Below are positions 35,632 through 48,507 of a stretch of 64,000 nucleotides of DNA, in pieces. This stretch comes from Proteles cristata cristata (Eukaryota > Chordata > Mammalia > Carnivora > Hyaenidae): contig JAESUZ010005469.1 in assembly GCA_017311185.1 (NCBI GenBank), positions 1 to 64,000 on the forward strand, given 5' to 3'. Position numbers and translations under genes: made by a program. The notes below the pieces were generated by a model. That model did not search any database. It was not told the DNA's origin and was given only the letters and a program-made list of their open reading frames with translations. Within the stretch, counting starts at the first letter, position 1. The number at the start of each line of letters is the position of its first letter.

Positions 35632-36518
35632 TAGGCAGAATCCTCAGATGACCCCCAGTGACCCATGCCCTGTATGGGTGGGACCTGCAAATATAATGGG
35701 CTATCACTCCCATCATTATACTATTTTCATGTGTTATATGCAAAAGGTATTCTGTAAATCATGGTCCCCAGTCACATGCCTTTGAGTTAATCAAAGGAAA
35801 TTTATGTTGCTTGGCGCTGACATAATCAGGTAAGCCCTTTAAAATAAATCCAAGGGAGGGCAGAGTGCACACCTGGGTGGCTCAGTCGGTTAAGCATCCG
35901 ACTGTGGCTCAGGTCATGATTTCACAGTTCATGGGTTCAAGTGCCACATTGGACTCTGTGCTGACAGTGTCGAGCCTGCTTGGGATTCACTGTCACCCTC
36001 TCTCACTGACCCTTCTCTGCTTGCACTCTCTCCCTGTCTCTCTCAAAATAAATAAATAAATAAATAACAAAATAAAAAATAAAAGAAATCCTGGGGCCCT
36101 CCTGAGGTCAGAGAGATTCACCTGCTGGCCTTGAAGAAATAAACTGCCATGTTATGGGCGGAGTGTCGGGGTGGGATATGAGACAAGGACCTAAGGAAGG
36201 CCTCAGGCACTGAGCAGGGTCCTGGCACCGCAGTTAACAAGAAAACAGGGATCGCAGCCCTACAGTGGCAAGGAACTGAATTTTTCCAAGAAACATAAGA
36301 GCTTGGAAGAAAAGCCTGAGCAAAACCTGAGCTCCAGAAAGGAAGGCGGCCTGGAAGATAGATGGATGGCAGCCCCGTGAAACTCTGAGAAGAGGCTCTC
36401 ACTGTGTTGTGCCAGACTCATGACCCATGGACACTGTGATGTAATGAGTGTGTATGTTGTTTCTCAGCTGAGAAATTTGTGGCAACTTATTACGTAGCAT
36501 GGAAAACTGATGTGAGTC
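35632..36518 (+). mobile_element. MLT1-like LTR (ERVL-MaLR), split by a SINE
   Basis: 5' part GGGTAGGCAGAATCCTCAGA; after the SINE, GGTCAGAGAGATTCA, GGCAAGGAACTGAATTTTTC and a 3' end AACTTATTACGTAGCATGGA. Order and motifs fit MLT1A/B-type LTRs. Confidence 0.82.
35865..36088 (+). mobile_element. SINEC inside the MLT1 LTR
   Basis: Head ACACCTGGGTGGCTCAGTCG; tail CTCAAAATAAATAAATAAAT. Boundaries within about 10 bp. Confidence 0.92.
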
Positions 36519-37006
36519 CCCACTTTTAAAAAATAAGTCCCCTTTCTTGAAACTTGTTCTCTTATTGCCACCCTGCCCCACCTTGAGCACGTATCCTGAA
36601 CCCCACAGTATATAGTTTGCATAACATCCTCACTTGGGTTTAATTTTTTCTTTATCCATAATTTGGTGTTAATTCTATGTCTTCAATTGCCTTAAAAAAT
36701 CATCTCATTTTCTATGCTAGAAATATAAATTGCTTCTAGGTCTGCATCTTACAGTTTAATTACCAAGCAAAAGCCCCTGGTCAGAAGCTTCCTTTTGCTG
36801 CTCTTTAATAGTAGATGTAGAATCCCATGAACAGGGTAAATAAGTCTCTGTTGACATACTCTCCCTTGTTCTCTTACATAAGAGTTCATTCACTTTATAT
36901 TCAAGAAATAAATTTCTTGTACTCTGGGCCCCAACTTAACATTTTCTGCGAGATTTCAGTAGGGAATATCTAGACTCAGAACTGACTCAGTATCTAGCAT
37001 TTATTT

Positions 37007-37219
37007 GTTATTTAAATGTTTTTTACTTTTGAGAAAGAGAGAGACAGAGTATGAGTAGGGGAGGGCCAGAGGATGATGGAGACACAGAATCTGAAGCAGG
37101 CTCCAGGTTCTGCACTGTCAGCACAGAGCCCGATGTGGGGCTCAAACTCATGAACCATGAGATTATGACCTGAGCCAAAGTTGGGGGCTTAACAGGGTGA
37201 GCCACACACACACACACCC
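37007..37219 (-). mobile_element. SINEC, old subfamily
   Basis: Duplication CTAGCATTTATTT at 36994-37006 and 37220-37232. The head has been altered by a short (CA)n at 37204-37217. Confidence 0.93.
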
Positions 37220-37234
37220 CTAGCATTTATTTTT

Positions 37235-38570
37235 TAAATACATACTATATAGTAGTAATTGTACTAGCTGTTTTTAATGATAAACAGAAGAGTGGCAATC
37301 CTTGCCTTTAGGTAGCTACCAGTCTATACTGTAGAAATAGACAACAATAAGCCATAGTAAGTGCTATGAAGAAACAAAACAAGGGGCTAATGGAAATGCA
37401 ACTGCCTTCACATCCCATCTGGTAAGTGCTGTTACAGCCAGTTTACTTCCATGTATTCGTCCTGATCTGTGTTGCCAGGCACAGCTAGATCTACACCTAC
37501 CTTGCTTTCCAACTTTTACTTTAGGGAAGGTACCTGCTCAAACACTGGTAAGTACACTGAGGGCAATCCTGATGAGATGGTGGATTTCTTTTCCAGCAAG
37601 GAGCCTCAATAAACAATTTTGATGTTCAAGAATGAATTATCAGAAAAAATAAAACTGGCCTACAGAAAATATTCTACAGTCTAAGAGAAATGAAGTAAAG
37701 GGCTTAGAAAAAAAAATCAGAACTGAAAGAATTATTTCCCCAATTACTCCCCAAAACAATATATTTTTAGATCTCTGATCTTGTTATCTCCAAAGAATAA
37801 AATATTCAACATTTGACTATTTAATGAGTATGATGCTAGTCATGGCATGGATAAAGAAAACGCTGTGAGTATTCACTAGGTTAGAATCAGTGTTCCAGGG
37901 AAAAGGACAGTGAGCATCGCTCTTTTATTCTAATAAGAGACTGATTCTTACCTAACGTTTTTTGGGAGCAGTAACTGCTCTATAGCATTGAAAGACACTG
38001 TTCAGTTCTCCCCATGTTTTTCATCATTGGATTAGAAATGTAAAATGATGAACCGCCTAAAAAATATGGAAAACATTTTTAGTTGGCACAATGGGATCTG
38101 AAATGTAGACAGATGAACATTCTAGAAAATCCAGCCTAACTTGAGGCTGAACAAGTCACAGGAGGAGGGTTTCTGGAAAGCCTATTGAAAAAATAGTTGG
38201 TGGGAGCATTCTAGAGCAAAAATTAAATGTCATGTGCTAGAAAAGTTCAGCCATTAAAACAGACTAAGAAGTGACAGTTAGTTCTTATCTATTATGGTGG
38301 AGTCTCTGATTTTTCTTTCTCCTTTTGAAACCCAAAGGCCTTGACTGTCTAAGTAGGGAAAAACAGTTATTAAAAGGTAATTGTCTGTTTCCAATTACTT
38401 TACCAAAATCTTTCTAAATACGACTGAGAATATGGATTAATGATATTTCAAGTTGAACACATAAGTATATTCTGATTCATACTTAAGCAGAGGCAGCAAT
38501 TTAAAAATCTTATTATAATTAAAAAAAATTATTCCATAATAATTTTGTTACCAGAATTAAAGCAAAAAGA
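37235..38570. other. unique or anciently repetitive intron
   Basis: 37300-37390 (GTAAGTGCTATGAAGAAACA) looks like a fragment of an old dispersed repeat but I could not assign it. No exon seen. Confidence 0.4.
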
Positions 38571-38586
38571 CTGGAGAGAAAATTCT

Positions 38587-38775
38587 TTTTTTTCTTTTTA
38601 TGAACTTTTTTATTTTTTTGTTTTTTACAAATAGTTTATTGTCAAATTAGTTTCCACATAACACCCAGTGCTCATCCCCACAAGTGTCTTCCTCCATGCC
38701 CATCCCTCCTCCCCCCCCACACCCATCAGCCCTCAGTTTTTGTCAGCATTCAAGAGTCTCTCATGGTTTGCCTCT
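38587..38775 (-). mobile_element. 5'-truncated LINE-1, 189 bp
   Basis: L1 3' end on the minus strand (AGTTTATTGTCAAATTAGTT on plus). 15-bp duplication TGGAGAGAAAATTCT at 38572-38586 and 38776-38790. Confidence 0.95.
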
Positions 38776-38904
38776 TGGAGAGAAAATTCTAATGAATAAT
38801 ACCCATGTAAATTCTATAGGCAAGAATCTCCTAGAAAGTCACCATGATCTTAATGATATTTCTTCTTCTTGTGAATAGAATCAATATTCATTCATTGGGA
38901 ATAT

Positions 38905-39345
38905 AGGTCTTCCTTGTCTCATGATGGGGTTACGTCCTGACAAACTCAACATAAGTTAAAGATATTGTAAGCCATCAGACATCAGCACTTACTTTCCCAT
39001 ACCTTAAGCATGCTCAGAACACTTAAATTAGCCTACAATTGTGCAAAATCAGCTAACACAAAGCCTGTTATATAATCAAGTGTTCAATATCTCATGTAAT
39101 TTATTAAATAATGTAGTGAAAGTGAAAAAGAGAGTGGCTGTATGGTCACGGAATGGCTGTAAGTGTACTGGTTATTCACCCTTGTGATTGTGGCTGCTGT
39201 GTGCCCAGCATCATAAGAGAGGATTGTACCACATATCACTATTCCAGGAAAAGATCAAAATTCAAAATTCAAAGTACAATTTTTGCTGAATGTGTATAGC
39301 TTTCACCCCATCGTTAGTGGAAACCTGGTAAGTCAGTGACCATTT
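38905..39345. mobile_element. Tigger-like non-autonomous DNA transposon
   Basis: Text CTCATGATGGGGTTACGTCC, GCTCAGAACACTTAAATTAG, TCATGTAATTTATTAAATA, and GTGTATAGCTTTCACCCCAT followed by GGTAAGTCAGTGACC fits a mammal-wide Tigger-type (Tc1/mariner) element with degenerate inverted ends. Exact subfamily not claimed. Confidence 0.65.
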
Positions 39346-42300
39346 ATATTATTCTTTTATGAGAAAACAAAACTGAAAGAAATAAAATTATGTATTGTCC
39401 ATTTATAAGACTAAAAACACAGTCACTTAATTAAAACATTGTATGAGTTACAAAGAAAATTACCTGTGTTTCTAGGTTATTAGCAAAGTATTTTCCATAA
39501 AAGTACTTATCTAAAAAGATAAATAGATCAAATTAATAACTCTTTCAAGTTAGTAACAAGTGCTTCAAACTGAAAACATGGGTCTTTCTTTGTTACATTT
39601 GAGATCTTCAAGAAAAAGAATTAAAAATTAAAAACAACCATCCTAAAAAAAAGAACAAAGATCTCAGGCAGAGATGGAATTATTTATGTAACAAAATTTC
39701 TTATGAAAAATATACTGAGTTAACTACATCATTCATTTATAAACTACTTTCTGATAAATGCAGTTATTAAAAGCCTGCAGTATGTTTCACAAAATGTCAA
39801 GCAAATGAAGGTAATATAGAGGACTTTTTACCAATGCTTTTGCTAGTAGTTAGACTTCAGTAGCCTTTAGAGACCATTAAGTACCCTTTGGCTAATTGGC
39901 CAATGGAAGATTAATCCTCTTTTTATTCTAGCAGCACTATTTTAACACCCTTTACACTCTGTCAGTGTAGTGTCTGAATGACAAAATAATATTGTGCATG
40001 AATAATAAGCAGAAAAGTTAAATTAACATTTCATGTTTCACATGCCATACTTATGTGTCAGAAGAACTTTCTTTTTAAGTCACTGACATTCAACTTTTTA
40101 AAACAATCTCATGTTGACATCTTATTGAGGTGAATCTTCCTAATTACTGCTAATTGCCTATCAAGGAAAAAACTCTTTTTATGAAATGCAGTTGTCTAGT
40201 CCAGATGAACATAGCTCCAGTGTGCACATTAAAGACAAAGCATGACACTTAAGGTGCTACTTTGTTATAAGGTCATACTAAATATGGTTTGCAATTAACA
40301 AAGCAGTTTTTTATGGTACTGGAAATGCCAATCTGTCTTGATGCGTTCAAATTAGATTCTATCAAAGAAGTATAGATATCTACATACGGATAAGAGATCT
40401 GCTACTCCGAGTAACATTTACAAGAAGTAAAATTAACTCAATGCCCTTACACTTTTTGATAGGAGTTCTAAGTAATGACCAATTTAATAATTTTATAAAT
40501 GTTTGAACATGATTTCTTAAAATGAAAATAAACTCTATTATTATAAATGTGAAATTGTTTGAAATAGCTTACTTATAATTTTAATTCTAAAAACAGCTCC
40601 ATATACGGAAAACATTGAACATGTATCCTTAAGTTTGCACTGATAGTTTTGACCCTGTAGGCATTTATAGTAAATATTAACCTAAGTGGTACTAGCAATA
40701 TAGTAGGTTTCAAAATAATCCGAATAACCAATGAATTTTAACTGGACTTAAGTTAAACCTCATCACTTAACTTTCTGTCCCCCAAACTATGGGAAAAGGA
40801 TCAGTAAAAATGTATTATATATGAAATTTGGAAAAGTAACTAATACAGTTGACTTGTCAATATTTGTGGGAAAACAATCAATATTTGGTTTATTCATGGT
40901 AAGAAGAGCTCAGCTAGATAGGTCTGTTGTTGTTTCAAATCCTCCATTCTAGTTACTGAGATAGCAGAGAATTTTCCAGAATACTTAAATACCAACTACT
41001 CAATACCCAGACAGATATTTAGAACCAAAAATATATCCAGAACAATTGACCATCATCACCACCATTAAAAATTTTTCAATTTCGCATGGTAATGCTATCA
41101 AATCAGTGCCATCCCTCCTAGACATTCGATATACACATGGCATGCTAACTAATAACCACCAATGCAATCCTGATGCCCATCCCCAATAGGCAATGACGGA
41201 GCTGTAGTACACACGCCATTCCACAGAAGAAACTAAGCACTCTCTTTCTAAACCCTTCTTTTTCACTCTCCTTCTCCAGCTTTCCACTACTTAAACTCAG
41301 CTAATTCAACATGGAATTATCTATTCTTCAGATACTACATATACATAATATCTTCAATTCTAGTCTTCCTCCACCTCTTTTGTCAATATTTATTTGTTAT
41401 TTAAGTTGCAAGGGGGCAGGAGGACAAGAATCCATCCCAATTAAACTACTCAAACAATGAAGTAAAAGGTAAAAAAAAAACAAAACAAAAAAACAACTTG
41501 CCAAATCACCAAAAATAACAGCTGGTATTTTAGAGTGATAGTAATACTATATATCTCTATCTAATATAAGATAAATAACAACAATAAAATCTCAGGGAAG
41601 TTACAGTGATTGAGTTATTAGGAACAGAAGCTATCAAGTTCTGGAATATCTGCAGAAGTCCCATGAAAACTATCTCATTCTCCTTTAATTAAACTTGGTA
41701 TTCTTAACACAACAGATATCAATAATTTTATTTGATTGTTTTTCCACCCTAGTGGGGGGATTTCCTTCTTATTGTACTAGATTGTATTGCATAAAAGGCT
41801 TTTGTGAAGGCCTAAAGAAACTAATACTCACATATAGTATTGTTACTAAATGGAAATGAGAATCTACACAATTAAAAATTACTCATAATACTTAATGCTT
41901 ATGCCAACCTCAAAAGGCATTGATATTCCTTAAAATAATCTGATTTCTAAAAATTTATAATAGGCTTATATATTTCTGTAATTCTTTTTAAAAAGTACTT
42001 TCAATTAGTAAGCTGCTAAAATTTATGTTTATCAACATTAAATTTATTTATATAACACTGGAATCAATTCATAGAAACAGTGCATTTCCATACTAATCTA
42101 AATGAAGTATTACTGACTTCTGGAGAATAAACCCAAAGATTAAAGATCATCATATCTAGCTCCAACTTTATATATTCAAACTAGTAAAATGATATACATT
42201 TCTTAAGTATATGATAAATATGAAGAGACTCTTAATACTTACTGAAATATTTAATTGGTAGGGTCAATAGTTAACGGCATGTCTTTCCTCAGCTGTACTA

Positions 42301-42515
42301 CATTATAAGCTCTGAAAACAAATTACTTGGATGAAAGCCAGTTGGGGAATTTCAAAAATCCTACAACTCATTGCAAATTTAACAACGGCAATACTAAGTA
42401 TTCATATAATTTTGATTACATTTATAAATAATATCCTACTAAAATTCTCCAGGGAAACAACTTTGTAATGTGTTTTCTATTTCCTGTGTAAGTTTCCTAA
42501 AAAAGATGGGCATTT
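39346..42515. other. unique intron
   Basis: About 3 kb of AT-rich sequence without recognised repeats or exons. The 95-codon frame at 41000-41287 (minus) has no family resemblance, no splice support and is not called. Confidence 0.5.
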
Positions 42516-42537
42516 CTTTAAAAGAATGATTTATGCA

Positions 42538-42774
42538 GGGGCGCCTGGGTGGCTCAGTCAATTGAGCATCTGACTTTAGCTCAGGTCATGATCTCACGAT
42601 TTGTGGGTTCGAGCCCCACGTCGGGCTCTGTGCTGACAACTCAGAGCCTGGAGCCTGTTTTCTATTTTCTGACTCCCTCTCTCTCAACCCACCCCTGCTC
42701 ATGCTGTCTCTCTCTCTCTCTCTCAGAAATAAAGAAAACATTTTAAAAATAAAAAAAAAAATTTAAAAAAAGCT
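42538..42774 (+). mobile_element. SINEC
   Basis: Head GGGGCGCCTGGGTGGCTCAG; A-rich tail with several AT interruptions. Imperfect duplication around TTAAAAGAATGRTTT at about 42518-42532 and 42777-42791. Confidence 0.94.
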
Positions 42775-42899
42775 CCTTAAAAGAATGGTTTTTGTAAACT
42801 TTGGACCTGATAAAATAAAAGGTTACTGATAACATGTAAAATGGGATTTTTTAAATTGAAAACTGACATATGTGAAAAACACTTAAAAAAATACTAAGA

Positions 42900-43110
42900 G
42901 GGGCGCCTGGGTGGCTTAGTCGGTTAAGCGACCGACTTTCGCTTAGGTCATGATCTCGCGGTTCGTGGGTTCGAGCCCCGCGTCAGGCTCTGTGCTGACT
43001 GCCAGCTCAGAGCCTGGAGCCTGTTTCAATCTGTGACTCCCTCTCTTTCTGACCCTCCCCTGCTCACGCTGTCTCTCTCTCTCTCCTAGAAATAAATAAA
43101 ACATTTAAAA
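42900..43110 (+). mobile_element. SINEC, young subfamily
   Basis: Near-consensus. Duplication AAAAAAATACTAAGA ending at 42899, repeated ending at about 43122; its A-start merges with the tail. Confidence 0.95.
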
Positions 43111-43124
43111 AAAATACTAAGAAA

Positions 43125-44070
43125 AATCATGGCATAAATTAGAAATTTCTTCTAAAGACAGAAAGATGATTTAAAAAGTTCAGACTTAGATGATAGTATA
43201 CAAAGTATGTCTCAGAGGTTTCTTTTAAAAGCTCTTTTTTTAACACAAAAATTTCACACAGGAACTTCCGTCATCCTTCATTCTATTTGGTATTTAGAAT
43301 TGTCTTTTTTCAAATAGTTAAATCTTAACCTAACATAGTAATCATTCAGTAAATCTGTGCTATACAAAGTATTCTGATTCATATAGATCTTTCAGAAGAG
43401 AGTAATATGGAGTAAAAGAACTCAATATTTATTAACTGAGCTGGTTTCTCTGCTTTCCTCCCATATCAGTGGTTCTTAAACAATAAACAGTACTTAGATA
43501 TGTATTTTGAAAATTAGTGGAGGCACTTTTGAGTGCAATGATGATTGGCACTGAAATGGGTGAGCTAGGAACACCATATATATCAGCATGCCCTGTCCAA
43601 CAGAAACTGCCCTACATCCTGCAAGAATTTCAGTTTCCTCCTAGTTATTCACGTAGATGAATATGCATAGAATGAAATGTATCTAAATCATAACCAAACA
43701 TTACATATAAACAAAGTACTTATTTCCTGTGGGTCAGAAATTTATAAATTACGTAAATTAAGGGAAGACTGAAAGATGAGAAAGAAAAATCCTTTCTTTT
43801 CTGGGGTCTAGGAAATAAGGAGGAAACCAAATGGCCAGGGATACATGAAAAAGATGGTCAGAGAGGAAGAGGGGTGAGATAAGGAGAAACACGGAAGATG
43901 TAAGTGTCTGACTCCAGGTGTGGCAACTCTTCCCAAGGCTATTCTCTTCAGTTCATCCTTTGATTTGGTGAACTTTTTTTTTTTTTAAATATTAGTTTGA
44001 GTTCAGTTTCTGATATTTGCTAAGAGAGTTCTGCTAATAAAACCTTCTAAGAAAAGCCCAGCAACCTCTT
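43125..44070. other. unique intron
   Basis: No element or exon recognised. Confidence 0.45.
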
Positions 44071-44074
44071 CCCT

Positions 44075-44225
44075 TTTACTCTTTCATCAATTCTTCTATG
44101 GCATCTAACACTGTGGACTAACTCTTCTTTTGTTCTCATTACAAACATTCCCTTTCATGTTTCTGTATTACGGTACTCTCCTACTTCTTCTCTGACTCCT
44201 CTTCTGCCCATATATAATATACACC
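44075..44225 (+). mobile_element. LINE-2 fragment
   Basis: TCTAACACTGTGGACTAACT, then TACGGTACTCTCCTACTTCT and CTCTGACTCCTCTTCTGCCC match the L2 ORF2 order with decay. Confidence 0.6.
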
Positions 44226-44311
44226 CCCAAATTTTTATCTTGTTGCAAAGATCTTTTCTACCTCCATCCTTCTTTCTCTGGAATAACGACATTAATAAGT
44301 TTCTTCATTTA

Positions 44312-44531
44312 AACAAAAATTTTTAATGTCTGTTTATTTTTGAGAGAGAGACAGACAGAGTGCTAGCTGGTGAGGGCTAGAGAGAGAGGGAGACACAGAA
44401 TCTGAAACAGGCTCCAGGCTCTGAGCTGTCGGCACAGAGACTCACAGTGTGGGGCTCACACTTACCAAGTGCGAGATCATGACCTGACCTGAATTCAGAT
44501 GCTTAACTGACTGGGCCATCCAGGCACCCCA
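44312..44531 (-). mobile_element. SINEC, old subfamily
   Basis: Flanked by RGTTTCTTCATTTA at 44298-44311 and 44532-44545. Confidence 0.94.
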
Positions 44532-45232
44532 GGTTTCTTCATTTATGATATATTTCAAATATGCAATAGATGCACAAAGAAATATATAATAAATGCTCAT
44601 GTCAATAATGCCAACCACTTAACAAAGACACTGTATTACCAATGCAGTTGAAGGCTATGAACCTGCTTCTTCTGACTCACCAGAAATAATCTCTATCCTG
44701 AACAGTTTTGGTGTTTATCCTTGCCTCACATTTCTTTATACTTTTAATACATATATGTGTATTTCCAAAGCAAACATACAGTGATTTTAAGACATTACTC
44801 TTCACATTTTAACATTACTGAAATTGGCATGTATATTCAATTCCTGGATACCGTATAATTCCTGTTATTACTTAAATAATATTTCTTTCTTAATACTTCA
44901 TTTCTGTTGATTGCTGGTGAATACAAACATCATCTTAGCATATACTGACTTTAAATCCAGCAATCTTGCTGAAACTTATTAATATGTCTTGAGATTGTGT
45001 GCAGACAGCATCATGTTTGAAACTAATGATTGTTCTGCTTCTTCATTTCTTTTAACTTTTATTTCTTTTTCTTAGTGCCTGTGCACTCTAGCACCATGTC
45101 TAGAACAAGCAATGATAGCAGACAAAATTGTCCTTCTCCTGATGTTAAAAGGAGTACTTTTAACTTCCACCATTCATATGATGGCTGTTTCAGGTTTTTG
45201 GTATATATTTTTAACAGAATAAGAAAGTTCTC

Positions 45233-45453
45233 TCCTTCAGGGAGCTTGGGGGGTTCAGTCAGTTAAGCGTCTGACTTCGGCTCAAGTCGTGATCTCACAC
45301 TTCATGAGTTCGAGCACTGAAATCAGTCTCTGTGCTGACAGCTCAGAGACTGGAGCCTGCTTCGGATTCTGTGTCTCCCTCTCTCTCTGCTCCTCCCCTG
45401 CTCATGCTCCGTCTCAAAAATGAAATAAAACATTAAAAAACATTTTTAAATAA
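45233..45453 (+). mobile_element. SINEC in antisense L1
   Basis: Slightly diverged head (GGGGGGTTCAGTCAGTTAAG). Duplication AAGAAAGTTCTC at 45221-45232 and 45454-45465. Confidence 0.94.
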
Positions 45454-46363
45454 AAGAAAGTTCTCCGCTGTTAGTAGTTTACTAAGAGAATTTTATCATG
45501 AACAAAAATACTGTATCAACATTTATCACAATACCGTCTTCAATTTTTTCATTGTGGTAAAAATCACATAACTCAAGATTTAGCCTCTCAACCAATCTGT
45601 AAGCATATAGTACCCAGTACAGTATTCAAATTGTCCCTCTTAGCACTGGTTTCACTGCATCCATAAGATTTGATATGTTGTGTTTTTGTTTCATTTGTCT
45701 TGTGGTGTGTTCTAATTTCCCTTGTGACTTCTTCTTTGACCCATTGGTTAGAGTGTGTTGTTTAACTTCCATACTTTTGTGGGTTTTACAGTTTTCTTTC
45801 TGCTATTGATTTCTAGTTTCAGTCCATTGTGGTCAAAAAAGATACTTGGTATTGTTTCAATTTTCTTGAATTTAAGGCTTATTTTGTGGCCTAACATGTG
45901 GTCTATCTTGTAGAAAGTTCCATGTACACTTGAAAAGAACACTGTAGTTGGGCGGAGTGTTCTGTATGTGCCTGGCAGGTCCAATTAGCCTACAATGTTT
46001 GTCAAGTCCTGCATTTCCTTATCAATCTCGTCTGGTTGTTCTATCTATTATCAAAGTGGAGTATTAAGTCTCCTCCTATTATTGTCTTGCTATCCGTTTC
46101 TCCCTTAAATACTGTCAAAATTTGCTTAACATATTTAGAAGTGCTGATATTTAGTGCATAAATATGTATCTTCTTGGCAAATCAACTCTTTTATCATTAT
46201 ATAATGTCCTTCTTTGTCTCTTTTAACAGTTTTTCATTTAAAGTCTATGTTGTGTGATACCAGTATAGCCACCACTGGTCCTCTTGGTTATGGTTTGCAT
46301 AAAGTATCTTTTCTATCCTTTCACTTACATCCTATGTGTCTCCTTAAATCTAGAGTGAGTCTC

Positions 46364-47243
46364 ATGGGACACATGGGTGGCTCAGTCAGTAAGGAGTCTG
46401 ACTCTTGAGTGGAGAACCCAAAAGACTCCATCAAAAAACTGCTAGAACTGAAACATGAATTCAGCAACGTCTCAGGATGTAATAACAATGTACAGAAATC
46501 AGTTGGATTTCTATACACCAATAATGAAGCAGAAGAAAGAAAAATCAAGGGATCAATCCCACTTACAATTGTACCAAAACCCATAAAATACCTAGGAATA
46601 AACCTGGTCAAAGAGGTGAAAAACCTATACACGAAAAACTATAGACAACTTATGAAAGAAAGTGAAGACACACAAAAAAATGGAAAAACATTCCATGTTC
46701 ATGGATGGGAAGAATATTGTTAAATATTTATCAGAGAGAATGAAATCTTGCCATTTGCAACAATGTGGAACTACAGTGTATTATGCTAAGTGAAGTAAGT
46801 CAAAGGAAGACAAATATAGGATTTCATACATATGTGGAATTTAAGATACAAAACAGATGAACATAAGGGAAGGGAAGCAAAAATAAGATACAAACAGAGA
46901 GGGAGACAAATCATAAGGGACTCTTAAATACAGAGAACAAACTGAGGGTTGCTGCAGGAGTGTTGGGTGGGGCCATGGGCTAAACGGGCGAAGGGCACTT
47001 GTTGGGATGAGCACTGGGTGTTACATTTAAGTGATGAATCAGTAAATTCTATTTCTGAGGGGGAAGAAAAAGTGTCTGACTATTGATTTTGGCTCAGGTC
47101 ATGATCTCAAGGTTGTGAGGCAGAGGCCTGCAGTGGGCTCTGTGCTAACAGCATGGGACCTGCTTAGGATTCTCTCTCTTCCTCTCTCTCTGCCCCTCCA
47201 CCACTCTCTTTCTCTCAAAAATAAACAAACATTAAAACAATAA
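46364..47243 (+). mobile_element. SINEC split by an L1 insertion
   Basis: Head at 46364-46408, remainder at 47074-47243. SINE duplication AGTGAGTCTC at 46354-46363 and 47244-47253. Confidence 0.93.
46409..47073 (+). mobile_element. internally deleted LINE-1 inside the SINE
   Basis: 665 bp. RT-proximal ORF2 (peptide 'VPKPIKYLGINLVKEVKNLY' near 46570) joins at about 46725 directly to the 3' end (GAATGAAATCTTGCCATTTG), so the middle is missing. Duplication GTCTGACTMTTGA at 46396-46408 and 47074-47086. Confidence 0.92.
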
Positions 47244-48312
47244 AGTGAGTCTCTTATAGACAGCATGTAGTTAGATCTTGTTTTCTTAAGTCCACTTGGC
47301 TATTATGTTATCTTCTGATTGGGGAGTAAATGTAAATCCGGTTACATTAGAGTAATTAATGATAGAGCAGGGCTTGTAGCTGTCTTGTCCCTGTTCTTTT
47401 CTCTTTATTTTGTTTGTATTTTAATTTTTTGTAGTTTCATGCCTTGATTTTTGTTCTCATTTTCTTGTGTGTATCTTCTATAGGTAATTTCTTTGTGGTT
47501 GTCATGGGACTTTTGTGAGACATCTACAACAACTGATTTTAAGCTGATAACAACTTAACTTCAAAAGCATACAAAACTGTTGCACTTTTCCTTCTCCCTC
47601 CCAAACATTTTATGTTATTGATGTCACAAATCACATCTTTTTTACGCCTATCCATTAACATATTTTATAGTCATTTTTTACACTTTCATCTTTTAACTTC
47701 TATGCCAGTGTTAAAAGCGATTACACACCAACGGTACAGTTTTACAGTACTCTGTATTTAACTACATGTTTACTTTTACCAGTGAGTGGTATACTTTCAT
47801 ATGTTCTCATGTTGCTGTTTAGTGTCTTTTCATTTCAACCTGAAGGACTCCCTTGAGCATTTCTTGTATGGCAGGTCTAGTGGTGATGAATTCCCTGAGC
47901 TTTTGTTGATCTAGGAAAACCTTTATTTCTTCCTCACTTTTGAAGGACAGCTTTGTCAGATGTATTATCCTTGGTTGGCAGTTTTTTCTTTGGCCGTTAT
48001 TTCTTTAAATAAACATTCTGCCCCCTTTACTCTCTCTGTTCTTCTTCTGCAACTCCCATGGTACATGTATTGATCCACTCAATGTATTCTATAAATCCTT
48101 TAGGCTTTCTTTACTCTCTTTCAGCCCCTTTTCTTCTTGCTTCTCTGCCTGGTTAATTTCAGATGACCTGGTTTCAATTTCACTGATTCTGTCTTCTGCT
48201 TTATCAAGGTTGATGTTCAACACTTCTAGTGAATTTGCAGTTCAGTTACTGCATTCTTAAGCTCCAAAATGTTTGCTTCTTTTTAGCATTTTCCATTTAT
48301 TGTGAAATTCTT

Positions 48313-48507
48313 GGGGCACCTGGGTAGCTCGGTCAGTTAAATGTCTGACTCTTGATTTCAGCTCAGGTATGATCTCACAGTTTGTGAGTTCGAACTCCAC
48401 ACTGACAGTGCAGAGCCTGCTTGGGATTCCCTCTCTCCCTTTCTCTCTGCCCCTCCCCTGCTTGCTGTTTCTCCCTCTAAAAAAATAAATAAATAAAACT
48501 TAAAAAA
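48313..48507 (+). mobile_element. SINEC, old subfamily
   Basis: Head GGGGCACCTGGGTAGCTCGG; small deletion in the body between TTCGAACTCCACA and CTGACAG; tail AAATAAATAAATAAAAC. Confidence 0.92.

Noticed and set aside
36118..36402. 94-codon minus frame
   Set aside because: Antisense frame within an MLT1 LTR.
41000..41287. 95-codon minus frame in apparently unique DNA
   Set aside because: Open length is within chance expectation; no recognisable motif, splice signal or promoter.
42538..42620. tRNA-Lys-like sequences with A and B box motifs
   Set aside because: Every instance is the head of a SINE with CT-rich body and A-tail; none is a free-standing tRNA gene.
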